Positions 34,800 to 45,940 of a DNA stretch of 64,000 nucleotides are shown piece by piece. The DNA is from Tanytarsus gracilentus (Eukaryota; Arthropoda; Insecta; Diptera; Chironomidae), in assembly GCA_038502055.1 (NCBI GenBank), contig JAXRKN010000040.1, positions 6,408,001-6,472,000 of the forward strand, given 5' to 3'. The notes under the pieces were generated by a model. The model made no database searches, was not told the DNA's origin, and was given only the letters and a program-made list of their open reading frames with translations. The stretch's first letter is position 1. Each line of letters begins with the position of its first letter. A program made the translations under genes and the position numbers.

Positions 34800-37700
34800 T
34801 TACGATCCAATCATTTCATCGGTCAATAGGAGACCGGCAATGCTGGCCGTTACTAATGTCACGAGACATGCAGATATTAAAGCTCGAATAGCCATTTGCG
34901 TCACATCGGACCTTCTCTCAGGGGATAGAGAAGAGATAGCTCCGATCATTATACCCACTGAGGCAGGATTTGCAAAACTACAGATCGCAAAGGTAGCAAT
35001 GGCCGAAGATCTCAACTAGAAATTAAAAATTAATTATTTGTGAAAATACCTTAAAAGATCTTTTACCGATATTTTTTGAGATTTTTTGTACTCTCCGAGA
35101 ACACTGAAAGCTACAAATTCATTCAAAATAGATTTAGTTCCAATGACGTTGCCAACAGCATCACAGTCTTTCCAATCGACTCCAATAATCCAACTTATTG
35201 GCGTGAAAATTTTACCAAGTAAAAATGCAATATCAACCTGCTCGAAACCCGCTAGATGCGTGGTCCACTTTAAAATACCATCGGCAAATGCTATAAAAGC
35301 CACAAATGCTACAAGATTCGCTATAATGTTCAAGATCAATCCGATCGCTTGTGACGCTCCATTTGACGCTGCATCAAGAATCGACGAGTCAGGACTGTAA
35401 TTATTTAACACTTTTATTTACTTAAAATTAAGCGTTAAATTTACTAACGATTTTTCAAGCTGAATATTCTTTGAGGAAGTTTGACTTTCTTCTGTCTCAG
35501 GAAAAATTAATTTTGCAAAAAGAAGTGAAGCTGGTGCGGCCATTACAGAAGCTTTTTTGAAATTTGTGATAAATGTAATTAGAAAGATCTATTAAAAATA
35601 TTAAAAATATTACCAGTAATTAGATGCGAAGGTTCGGCACCAAAGGATATATAGGCCACCATTACTGATCCGGACACAGTACTGAAAAATTCATTTAATG
35701 ATATTATTTTATGAAATTAATTTAACGATATTATTTTACCTAAATCCCGAGGTCATAATTGCATGAATTTCTGATTTTGTTAATTTACTAAGAAACGGAC
35801 GGATGACTAAAGGAGATTCAGACATTCCCAGAAAAATGTTTCCAGCTACATTGTTGAATATTCAAATAAGTATTTTAATACAAATTTAATTATTGACTTT
35901 TATACCTGCATTTACACTTTCGCAAACAGTAGTTCCCATAATCGATTGTAATACCCATCCGAGCTTAAATAGAACCCACTGCATTGCTCTAAAATATTCG
36001 TTATTTTTCTCTATATTTTTAATGACTTCTCAATTTCTCACCCAACATAATAAGCAACCGAAATGCATAAGCTAAAGAAGAAAATTGTGGGCAGCACCGC
36101 GAATGCAAAAATTCCTTTTTCAATCACAAGAAAATCGCTATAAACAAAAGCAGCACCATCTTTTCCATATTCAAGGAATCTGGCAACTTTGTTTCCAAAA
36201 CACTCGAAAATGCTTCTTCCGACTGGCCATCGAATGAACACAACCCCCAGCACAAATTGAAGTATTGCACCACAAACGACAGGACGCCAGTTGATTTTTT
36301 TAGGGTTAGGTGAAATTAAGTACGCAATACTTATAAAAATTGCAATGCCCAAAAGTGCTCGTAGTCGTGAAAAATCATCAAAGGTCTCGTAAATCACATA
36401 TGCAAAAAATATTGCGGTTGACACGCCAACAAGAATCAATTTTGACGATCTTAAATAAAATTATCAATATTAATTTTTATCATAAAAAAACCTCAATCAA
36501 TCACTTTTTTCTTAATAACTGCTTGATCGGCTGGATTGCTTTGCCATAAATCAAGTCACCGCATCGTGGTTTTAATAGTTTGAAATAAATCAATCCAAAG
36601 TACGTCGAACCTATCACTAGTAACAGCATACCAAAAGGCGAGCAGAGGGTCAAAGAACATTCTTGAGTGCATTTGTCTCCTACATGAGTATCATTGTGAT
36701 TGATTGATACACCTTGAGATAAGATTATACTCACTTGATGAAATATAGTTGTAAGTAGCGAATGAGAAATATAAAATAACTAAAAAGTGAAGAAATATTT
36801 TAACACCAACATGCATTAATGTCTTTTCTTCATTCTCTTGGAATTTTTCATCGTCGTCATCAGTGATCACTACAGGTGTCATACAATTGTTTTCAGCATC
36901 GCTTTGTTTCTCGGGTTTCTGCAATAAAGTTTAAAGTTTGTGATAAGATAACTTGCAATCCAATGTCGTTCTAAAAAATAATGTTTGAAAATTTGAAAAC
37001 ATTAAAACTTGTGCACTAAAAACGTCGATTACTCATCCATCCAGTCTCAAACTGGGATTTTATGGCTACGCCATATATTGTTTTCGATCTGGAGAGAAAA
37101 CTCTCTTTGTCACCTGCTGCCCTCAAAAAGCCTTATTTCGATTTAGAACTTTTGCCACATGCAAGTCCATCGAATTTCTGATCTATGAAGGATACATGCT
37201 TGGACGATCCACTGGCCAGGTAGGGCAGGATCGTTAAAAGAGAGCTGTTACTTTCTCGGATCCGGGATCCGGGATCCGGGATCCGGGTGACGTTTTTTGT
37301 CGCAGGCCTACAGGCCACACGGATCAACGGATTGCCTTCGAATTTTTTTTATTTGATTCTGCTACTCTTGACTTAACTTTTGTGTTACTAGAAAATTCTC
37401 GCAGACCCATAAAAGTTAGTTAAATTAATTAAAAAAGTTCTGAAGTGTAACGAAAAACACGTGGTGATATAAACACGTGGTGAGCGTAAGAAATTTTAAA
37501 GGGAGAAAAAATGAGAAATTTTTTGAGAGTGCATTTTTATATGAGTCAATGATATTTCGAGGATAAGAAAAGTTAATTAAATTAACCAGGGGGAAATAAG
37601 CGCATTTGGATGGTTTTTCATAAAAATTTCATTTTTGAGCTGATTTGAATAGAGGAAGCATGGATTTAGTCAGAGAGTTGATAAAGAAAACTTAATTAAC

Positions 37701-38950
37701 TTAACCAGGGGGAAATAAGCGCATTTGCATGGTTTTTCATAAAAATTTCATTTTTGAGCTGATTTGAATAGAGGAAGCATGGATTTAGTCAGAGAGTTGA
37801 TAAAGAAAACTTAATTAACTTAACCAGGGGGAAATAAGCGCATTTGGATGGTTTTTCATAAAAATTTCATTTTTGAGCTGATTTGAATAGAGGAAGCATG
37901 GATTTAGTCAGAGAGTTGATAAAGAAAACTTAATTAACTTAACCAGGGGGAAATAAGCGCATTTGGATGGTTTTTCATAAAAATTTCATTTTTGACGTGA
38001 TTTGAATAGAGGAAGCATGGATTTAGTCAGAGAGTTGATGGAGAAAACTTAATTAACTTAACCAGGGGGAAATAAGCGCATTTGGATGGTTTTTCATAAA
38101 AATTTCATTTTTGACGTGATTTGAATAGAGGAAGCATGGATTTAGTCAGAGAGTTGATAAAGAAAACTTAATTAACTTAACCAGGGGGAAATAAGCGCAT
38201 TTGGATGGTTTTTCATAAAAATTTCATTTTTGAGTAGATTTGAATAGAGGAAGCATGGATTTAGTCAGAGAGTTGACAAAGAAAACTTAATTAACTTAAC
38301 CAGGGGGAAATAAGCGCATTTGGAGGTTTTTCATAAAAATTACATTTTATGAGCTGATTTGAATTGAGGAAGCATAAATTTAGTCAGAGAGTCGATAAAG
38401 AAAACTTAATTAACTTAACCAGGGGGAAATAAGCGCATTTGGATGATTTTTCATAAAAATTTCATTTTTGAGCTGATTTGAATTGAGGAAACATGGATTT
38501 AGTCAGAGAGTTGATAGAGAAAACTTAATTAACTTAACCAGGGGGAAATAAGCGCATTTGGATGGTTTTAGATAAAAATTTCATTTTTGAGTAGATTTGA
38601 ATAGAGAAAGTATATATTCGTTCAAAGAGTTAGTAGAAAAATATTAAATTAATTTTACCAGCGGAACAAAAGCGAACTGTATTAACTAACATAATTCAAA
38701 TGCGTAGCCATACGGAAAAGGCGGAGTTCTGCGGAGCTTTTTGCAAAGAGAACAGTGAAACTGAGAACGCGGCGCACCGTTAATCCCTCACTTGTTTTAA
38801 AACTTGAAAAATATATTTTTTTTATTACAGACTTTTATTCCAGTCTTTTAACAGTAAAACTGAAAATTCTATTGTGTGTATAAAGTTAGTGCTACTCACT
38901 TTGTCACTTTCATCATTCATCTCAAAAGCATTATTTTGTATACCACTCAT
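34800..38950 (-). CDS. Concentrative nucleoside transporter (SLC28/CNT family)
   Basis: A plasma-membrane cation-coupled nucleoside importer. Ten exons (38950-38900, 36918-36735, 36679-36505, 36449-36042, 35988-35906, 35845-35740, 35681-35614, 35551-35449, 35394-35067, 35015-34800), all in phase, give 573 residues, close to other animal CNTs. Many membrane helices are visible. CNT signatures: QFVLGVVFIRWPVG, GMSESPLVIRP, HAIMTSGFSTVSGSVMVAYI, SVMAAPASLLFAKL, LNEFVAFSVLGE and ICSFANPASVGIMIGA. The first coding exon is only 17 codons and is separated from the rest by a 1.98-kb intron that contains a 119-bp satellite array. An apparent extra reading frame at 36734-36680 is a 55-nt intron (gtgagt...catgtag). 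Confidence 0.93.
37040..37340. repeat. GC-rich block in CNT intron 1, possible mobile-element end
   Basis: A stretch of much higher GC than its surroundings. An 11-bp string (TATGGCTACGC, near 37061) recurs in inverted orientation near 38701 (GCGTAGCCATA), on the other side of the satellite, which suggests the satellite and both flanks belong to one inserted element. No coding capacity is seen; the minus-strand ORF at 37133-37327 arises from the BamHI-like repeat. Confidence 0.3.
37258..37287. repeat. Four perfect copies of a 7-bp repeat (GGATCCG)
   Basis: Four exact tandem copies of GGATCCG plus two bases, each creating a BamHI site (GGATCC). Confidence 0.95.
37565..38650. repeat. 119-bp tandem satellite, nine copies
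   Basis: The string AACCAGGGGGAAATAAGCGC begins at 37584, 37703, 37822, 37941, 38060, 38179, 38298, 38417 and 38536: exactly 119 bp apart every time. Most copies differ by only a few bases (GAGCTG versus GACGTG, TTGATAAAG versus TTGATGGAG). The first boundary and the last unit (about 38600-38680) are diverged. Unit 7 has an indel pair that restores the 119-bp length. It lies in intron 1 of the nucleoside transporter. Confidence 0.97.
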
Positions 38951-39618
38951 TTTTCAGAATTTTATCTATTCCATTAACAAAATTATTCAATCAAAAATTA
39001 TTTAATCGGGTAAAAATCACAAACTTTAATTTAATTAACTATCAATTTTAAAAATTATTTTTGCTAACACAAACTTTTTGTCTATCCAAAAGCGATTAAA
39101 AAATTTGACACGCACATCTTTACAGTTTGAAATCTACGGCTTAAATGAGGTATTATTATTATTTGTCGCATATATTGCCTGCTTGAAAAAAAATCTTTCA
39201 TAATAGTAAAATACATTGGTGTTGTTAACACGTGCTTGAGTGCGGTAGTGTGTTTAAAATTTATTTAATGGCAGCACCATTCACTCTCAGGTGTAGAAAA
39301 TAGCTTTTATATTAAGCTTTTTTATATAAAAGTATGTAAAATACCATGCATGGCCATGTGCTAAGATTTTTTAGATTTCCAAATTGTTTTCAACGGCCAG
39401 CGTTAGTTTTTAAGCGGTTGAAAATTAAAGTAAAATCATTTCCTGAAAAAAATTAATTTTAATAACACACGGACTAATTTAATTATTTTATACGCAAAGA
39501 CGAAAAATAGCGGTTAAATTTGAAATTTTACAGCGCACCCTGGTGTGAAAAAATAAAAAGTTTTCGCGCCATATTTTCCTAATTGTTTTTTTAAGAAATA
39601 ATTTTTAAGTTGTAACTA
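38951..39618. other. Divergent promoter region between CNT and SMYD4-like gene
   Basis: 668 bp between divergent start codons. AT-rich with a GC-richer piece (about 39520-39570) just before the SMYD4-like start. No clear TATA/initiator pair identified and no other gene. Confidence 0.45.
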
Positions 39619-41196
39619 ATGATGCATTTTAAGTCAGACACGCTCTCAGAGCAATATAAGAACGAGGGAAACAAATCCTTCGTGAAGAAACTCTTTTACG
39701 AAGCCTTATTGTCGTTTAATAAGGTAAAATTTTAAATTTTAAATTTTCACGCGAAATAAATTAAATTTTTTAAAATTTTAGGCTCTTTGTTATGCTGAAA
39801 ATAAGGAACATTTAGCATTGGCTTATGGAAATAGAAGTGCCGTCTACTTTGAACTTAAACTTTATAACCTATGCTTGAAAAATATTGAGTGGGCTTGTAT
39901 GAATAAATATCCACAAAACAAAATAAAGAAGCTTCACGATCGACAGGAGAGGTGTGTGAAGCTACTTAAGAATGAACATCCAGGATTTGACTTATGGAGC
40001 TTCCTCAATTTGTCATATCCAGCAAATCCACAAATTCCATTCATGATTGAGGGTTTGGAAGTGAGAAATACAAAGAAGTACGGCCGAGGAGTGTTTACGA
40101 ATCGCGATTTAAATGTCGGTGATATAATTGCAATTGAAGAACCAGTACTGGTTTTTTTGTGCGAAGAAGGACAGTATCATCGGTGCTGCAAGTGCTTTAA
40201 AATCTCGAAATTGAATCTCATTCCATGCTCAAAAACGGCTGTAATGATGTTCTGTTCGTTTACGTGTCGAGATAAGGTTTACAAGAATGTCGAAAATTTG
40301 GACTGGATGATCAGTGAGAACGTGCAAGCTATCCGTTTTGAAAAAATCCTCTCGGAAGTGGAGGAAGCATTCAAAGGCAAAAATACATTGATAAAATTCT
40401 TGCAGCAAAATGATATTTCTAAGCTCAAGACAACTGTATTTGATTATGACTTTAGCAATCCAAAACATGTTCGAATGAATCAAATTAAGGCTTCGCTCTC
40501 ATTGATTCCAAATACTACACGAAACACCACTTATCGCATCGCTGAAGGAGCCCGAGCTGTATCAAACGGAAATATTTTGATCGAAAAGTTCCTCAAGCAA
40601 CTAGCTGCGGCATCTGAGAAAAACTGCAACTTAACAGCTTCAAGCGAAGAGTCGATCGAAGGTCAAACTCTTTATCCATTTTTCAGCCTGATTAACCATT
40701 CATGTAATAACAATATTACGACTGTGACCGTGAGCGATGTAGAAACAATTTTCTATGTTGTCAAACCTATCAAAGCATCGGAACAGCTTTTCTTGAACTA
40801 CTTGTAAGAAAACTCTTTAAACTATTTTTTTTCTTTAATAAATTTTATTTTTATAGGGGAGATCAAGCACCAATGATGCCGACATTCATTCGACAAGATA
40901 GACTTTTCACTACTTTTGATTTTATTTGCGACTGTAAATTATGTAATGAAGACTCGGCGTTTGACATTATAAGAGCTAATTTAATGAAAAAAGCCGCTGA
41001 GAAGGCCAAGTTTACTCGCTACATTATGAAGACAGATCAAGAGATTCTCCAACAGATCAAAGAAAACTGGAAGATTGTTAATAATAATCCATCATCCCCA
41101 GATTCTCTCTTGCAAATTTTACATTCTCACATTTTACTTCAAAAAATTTTAACAGCTTATGTTGAACCAACCCATCGTCATGCTGAAGATAATTAA
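39619..41196 (+). CDS. SMYD4-like TPR, SET and MYND protein
   Basis: A putative lysine methyltransferase of the SMYD4 group. Three exons (39619-39723, 39782-40803, 40857-41196) with agreeing phases give 488 residues. An N-terminal TPR region (EQYKNEGNKSFVKKLFYEAL, ALAYGNRSAVYFELK) precedes the split SET domain: KYGRGVFTNRDL, then a MYND-like insert (CCKCFKISKLNLIPC...FCSFTC), then INHSCNNNI, EQLFLNYLGDQ and the post-SET CDCKLC. The MYND finger appears incomplete: the usual final His/Cys pair after the last CxxxC is not visible. The SET tyrosine motif reads YLGD rather than YGxx. Insects have several diverged SMYD4-type paralogues, so I name only the group. Methyltransferase activity is uncertain. 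Confidence 0.85.
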
Positions 41197-41922
41197 GTTA
41201 ATTTGTGAGTTTTAAATTAAATCATTGCCTAATGTAAAATTAAACTACTCAGTAAACATGTTAACTTTGAGACAAAAATATACTTAAAAAAGTTTAAAAA
41301 TTAATTTTTCGAAATCTTGAAGTTTTTTAAACTGAAAATTCAAATTCATGATCGGATAATATTGTTCGGATGACATTGACACACACATTCTCACTTTCTG
41401 AAAAAAAAGAAAAAGCACATCATTAAAATAAAATTCAGTAATTTTTCATCTTTAAAAGCATAAAGACGGACGAGATCGCTATTAAAAATATTGGAAATTA
41501 TCCTTTAACAGTGCTTCTATCAGATTTGAGTGGAGGAAATCAAGTGTCAAGAGAATAATTCTGTGAAAATCGTAAATACTTAAAGTTGCATCATCCAGCA
41601 ACAAAAAAAAATTAAAAAAAGAAAAAGAAGAAATCGACAGTGAAATTCACAATTTTGTGAGATCTTTTAAAAAATGAGTAGCGACTCGAGCACAACTATG
41701 GTTATCGAAACCAAGTCTAGAACACTTAAATCAAATAAATCCGAGGAGGAAATTTCAATATTCTGATTTTAATTAGAACTTTCGATTCTAATTCTTGTAC
41801 ATAATGTGTATAACATAAAGAAAAAGTTCAGTTAAAAAATTCAACACATTTGCTATAAATCAATAATAAAAGTAATCAATACAATATCTTACACAATAAA
41901 CTAAAAAAGAGAAACGACAAAA
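41197..41922 (+). other. Intergenic region and 5' UTR of the SLC25A32-like gene
   Basis: The 726 bp between the SMYD4-like stop and the carrier ATG hold an A-rich leader with a 30-codon upstream ORF (41674-41766) and presumably the carrier's promoter. No other gene. Confidence 0.5.
41674..41766 (+). other. Possible upstream ORF in the SLC25A32-like leader
   Basis: ATG in a good context (aaaATGAGT) followed by 29 more codons rich in Ser, Thr, Lys and Glu (MSSDSSTTMVIETKSRTLKS...) and TGA. It lies about 160 bp before the carrier ATG. Its amino-acid composition is less AT-driven than random ORFs here, but there is no direct proof it is translated or even within the mRNA. Confidence 0.3.
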
Positions 41923-44900
41923 ATGACAGCGAATCCAGCAACTGCCACTAATGGCCCAACATCATCAATTTCTCCGAAAAAGTTAAATGTTTTTTCGCAC
42001 ATCAAATATGAGCACTTGGTCGCAGGCATATCAGGTTAAAAAAGCATACAAAATTGATTTTACAATCGATAACTAATTTTTTTTAAAGGTGGTGTCACAT
42101 CGACTTTAATTCTCCATCCATTGGATCTCATTAAAATACGTTTTGCTGGTGAGTTAAAATTAATTGACATAACGATAAGAGTTTGCTTAAATATTAAAAA
42201 AATATGAACTCATTTCGCACATGTACATGCATGTATTTAATAATATTAAATTGTACTCTGACACCACCAGCAAATTAATGTAGAAAGAAGGTCAAGAGTT
42301 TATCAACTTTACAAAGTCTAAAATCGTCAGAAATACTTTTACGTCTTCTATTTCGCAAGAAATACGAAGGAAACATTTTTATTATTATCACTCGGTGACG
42401 TAAACTAAAAACGTGCCTGATTTGTCCAGAATTAACTTGATAAAAAATTTAAGAGAAAAATATTTGTGAAAAGAAAAAAATCAGCTGTTGCGATTATGAG
42501 CTCTGACGATGACATTAATATCATTATGTACGTCTACACACACACAACATAATATTTTAGATCGATTCAACACAAAACATCCATACATAGTTCTTTCGGA
42601 AGCGAATCGAGTAAATGTAGATTAGTCAATCAAGGTCGTGACTTGACTCTCTTTTCCTTAAAATGCTAATAAATCTAACAAAGCAATGAAAGTTTTTACA
42701 CACTGAGAAAAGTTCATGATGTTTTTTTGCGAAAACTCGTCACATGATACTCGTGCTCTTTTTTGGGTATTTTTAGACCCGTATTAAAGATTTATATATC
42801 TCTGTAATAATAAAAGTACGACTGGTGGTGTGATAAAAATGTATCAAGATATGAAGAAATCTTAAGTATTACTGGTTTTAATTCAATCACCTCAATAGTT
42901 CAGTAAGGTGCAATTAATTTGCGTCAAATAAATTACGTTTAAAGAAATATCGACAGAGAGTTGAAAGTCATGGTGAATAATAAAAATGACGAAGTGTATC
43001 ACGTGAGTTGCTGTTGTCTTTAAATCTAAAATTAATCACAAAAAAAATATCGGAACTAGATAAATCAAATGTAATAATTTAATTTGAGAAAAAAGTCGAT
43101 AAGCTTAAAATCTGTGAAAACCCAAAGTGTGGATAAAAATTAAACAAGTTTATTATCTTTTTATTCGCTGTTATCTAATAAATACGTCTGCAAATTTTCA
43201 ATTATGCGAAATAGAAATTTTCCACTAGCTTCTACGAGCCACTCACGTGTCGTCACTATTCAAATATTTTTCTCAAGTTTGAGTCGTGCCTCCAAGCATT
43301 GCGAAAAGAAAAACAAGGCACGACGCTTGATACCAAATTCAACCGATCTTGGCTGTGTGTCAAGATTATACAAACGATTTTGATATTGCAAAACTCAAGA
43401 CTGCCGGCCATAAACATCTTGTTTTATCGGCATTCCTCTCTCACGTCTGATTGTTTTTTCCTTTCAATTCACAGCCAATGACGGTAGAACTGTCGCTCCA
43501 CAGTATCGAGGTTTGGGCAGTGCTTTCACTACAATTTTTAGACAGGAGGGATTGAAAGGACTGTACAAAGGCGTTACACCTAACGCATGGGGCTCCGGAA
43601 GTGCTTGGGGATTTTATTTCTTATTGTAAGTTTTTAGAATTTATTATCGTTGAAATAAGATTTTAATTTAAGTCTAATATTTTAGCTACAACACAATTAA
43701 AGGATGGATCCAAGGAGGAAATGCCACACAACCTCTAGGACCTGCTCTACATATGCTTGCGGCAAGTGAAGCTGGCATCTTAACACTGTTAATGACCAAT
43801 CCTATTTGGGTAGTAAAGACACGCCTCTGTTTGCAATATGATAATAACATTGACACTTCGAGTATGAAAAATTATCGAGGCATGATGGATGGACTTTTCA
43901 AAATTTATAGAACTGAAGGATTTAGAGGACTTTACAGCGTAAGTTTAAAAATTATTAATTTTTTTTAAAACATCACTAATCGTTTAAATTTTTATAGGGT
44001 CTTGTTCCTGGATTATTTGGAGTATCACATGGTGCATTGCAGTTCATGACATACGAGGAAATGAAGAACTATTACAATGAGCGTCGTAAGCTACCAATCG
44101 ACACTAAATTGGTGAGTAAATAGAATGACGTCTATTTTGCGCTACTTGATTCACCATTTATCACTTTGAATTTCTCTTGACGTCAATCATTCACAAACTT
44201 GATTTAAACCATTATCAAGTGATTTTATAAATAAAATGTTTTGACTGAAACGGTTCTCAATGTTGCTTAAATAAACACCATATTTTTTTCTAATCAACAG
44301 ACGACAACAGAATATCTAACATTCGCTGCTATCTCAAAGCTAATTGCTGCTGCTGCCACATATCCTTATCAAGTTGTCAGAACACGACTTCAGGATGCAA
44401 ATCACAATTATAAAGGAACATGGGTAAGAAAATTAATTTTGAATAATTATCAGAGATTTAATGTTTTTTATTTTCAGGATTGCGTCAAAAAAACTTATAG
44501 GTACGAAAGAATTCCAGGCTTCTATAAAGGTCTCGCTCCATATTTAGTTCATGTTACGCCCAACATTTGTCTTGTAATGTTAATTTATGAAAAATTCCAA
44601 CACTGGTAAAACTGAAAAAATGAATTCTGAAATTGGCTAAAATTATATCCAAACATCAAGAATTCTCCCCAAATAAATTTCCAATTGAAAATTCTTGATG
44701 AGTCCATATAGAAAATATAACATGATTAAATGCTAGCATATTGTATTATTATTTTTATTATTGTGTGTTAGTCTCTAAAAGTTGATTTTCTTTTTTTTTC
44801 CTACTTACTATTTTAAAAAAATAGTTTTATTAATCAAATAACTTCAGATTTATTAGTGAAATTGAATTTAATTAAGGATTTATTGAAAAAAAATTTAAAT

Positions 44901-45940
44901 TATTATTGTAAGCAAAAGGTGAAGGGAAATTATTTCTAAGGGAAATTATTCATCCACTATTTTCTTAAACCTTTTAATTTCCCTTAATTCATTTAGTGTT
45001 TAAGACTACCAATAGAAATGATACGTTCATATATTATATTTGCATCAAAAAATGGAAATTATAGAAGAAAATTTTAGTTTCTGGAAAAAATCTTGTATGA
45101 AAGAGCAATTTTTATGTTTTTCTCGTTTACACTTTAAAAAATGTGATGAAAACTTTCCCTTGAAGACCTTAATATAAAATGAATTTGAATGGAGCGAAGG
45201 AATTTGTTAAAAACATTTCAAAGTTTTTCAATTGCCGGCAGCAACGAAAAGATTCTTTTAATAAATTTTAAAGTGAAATATGCTGATGAGCTAAATGTGA
45301 AGAAAATCTAGAATCTGTTTGCTAAAGGTAAGAGATAATTTTTTGTGCTTTAACACAATTAATCGAGCTCATCCTCATTATAATTCATTCATGACTTTAT
45401 TTTTAATTTTATCAAAAAAGTTAATAGTTTTAGGATACAAAATAAAAAATAATAGCAGCCTTTTCTAGATTATTTCCGTTTTGGGAAATTGTGCCGCGTT
45501 GATTTTGATTTATGTCAAATTTTTATACAGTTTTACAGTAACAAAAAGCTCTTTAGAAAAAGGTTAATTTTAATTCTCAACACACTTAAAAGTGTTGCAC
45601 TTAATAATTTTTCTTCTTTTTCTTTTAGAAGATCAGAATCATATCAATCATTCACGCGTCATTTAGTAAAAAAATCAATCACCCTTTGCATTTATAAAAT
45701 TAATGTTTAAATTTTGCCAGTTTTCGTGAAATATTAATTTTCTACTTTTCTTCTCTTTTTCATGAAAATCTGATTTTTAAAAAAATTAGACATGAAGGTT
45801 TTTTCGGATTTTATAAAGGATTGAAACCTAATCTAACTCGAGTGGTGCCAGCCTGCTGCATTACGTTCGTGGTGTACGAGAATGTTTCTCATTTTATGCT
45901 TCAACAAAGGAAAGTGAGGGAGGCGAAAAAAATGGAATAG
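41923..45940 (+). CDS. SLC25A32: Mitochondrial folate/FAD-type carrier (SLC25A32 family)
   Basis: A mitochondrial inner-membrane carrier of the folate/FAD branch. Exons 41923-42034, 42089-42148, 43475-43625, 43686-43938, 43998-44111, 44301-44423, 44478-44500 and 45790-45940 agree in phase and give 328 residues. Three carrier repeats are visible with the signatures HPLDLIKIRFA, NPIWVVKTRL and YPYQVVRTRL. The Trp in PIW is characteristic of folate/pyrimidine-type carriers. The last exon encodes GFYKGLKPNLTRVVPACCITFVVYENVSHF, split here as GFYKGLKPNL and TRVVPACCITFVVYENVSHF, which matches the C-terminus of mammalian SLC25A32. The 1.3-kb intron before exon 3 is otherwise featureless. A second C-terminus is available by not using the donor at 44501 (separate entry). 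Confidence 0.93.
42149..43474 (+). other. Intron 2 of the SLC25A32-like gene
   Basis: 1.3-kb AT-rich intron between the first and second carrier blocks. The ORF at 43299-43481 overlaps the acceptor and is not protein-like. No repeat or RNA gene seen. Confidence 0.6.
44478..44591 (+). CDS. SLC25A32: Alternative last exon of the SLC25A32-like carrier
   Basis: If the donor at 44501 (TATAG|gtacga) is skipped, the exon reads on: TYRYERIPGFYKGLAPYLV, HVTPNICLVMF, then stops at TGA 44589-44591 (total protein 308 residues). This segment resembles the downstream exon's GFYKGL-P-L---V-P module, so the two are homologous alternatives for the sixth membrane helix. One base less in the TTT at 44580-44582 would let the frame continue as LIYEKFQHW to a TAA at 44608. 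The sequence as given therefore has either a genuine truncation or a homopolymer error. Confidence 0.6.

Noticed and set aside
36501..36734. Separate small membrane-protein ORF beginning VSIILSQGVS...
   Set aside because: It is exon 3 of the nucleoside transporter read back into a 55-nt intron; the join at 36735/36679 keeps phase with the rest of the gene.
37133..37327. Minus-strand ORF with repeated RIPDPG/SRIRE-type residues
   Set aside because: Produced by the GGATCCG repeat and GC-rich mobile-element debris; no start or family support.
37565..38650. CRISPR or gene array from the regular 119-bp period
   Set aside because: No spacers between repeats and no continuous ORF; it is a head-to-tail satellite.
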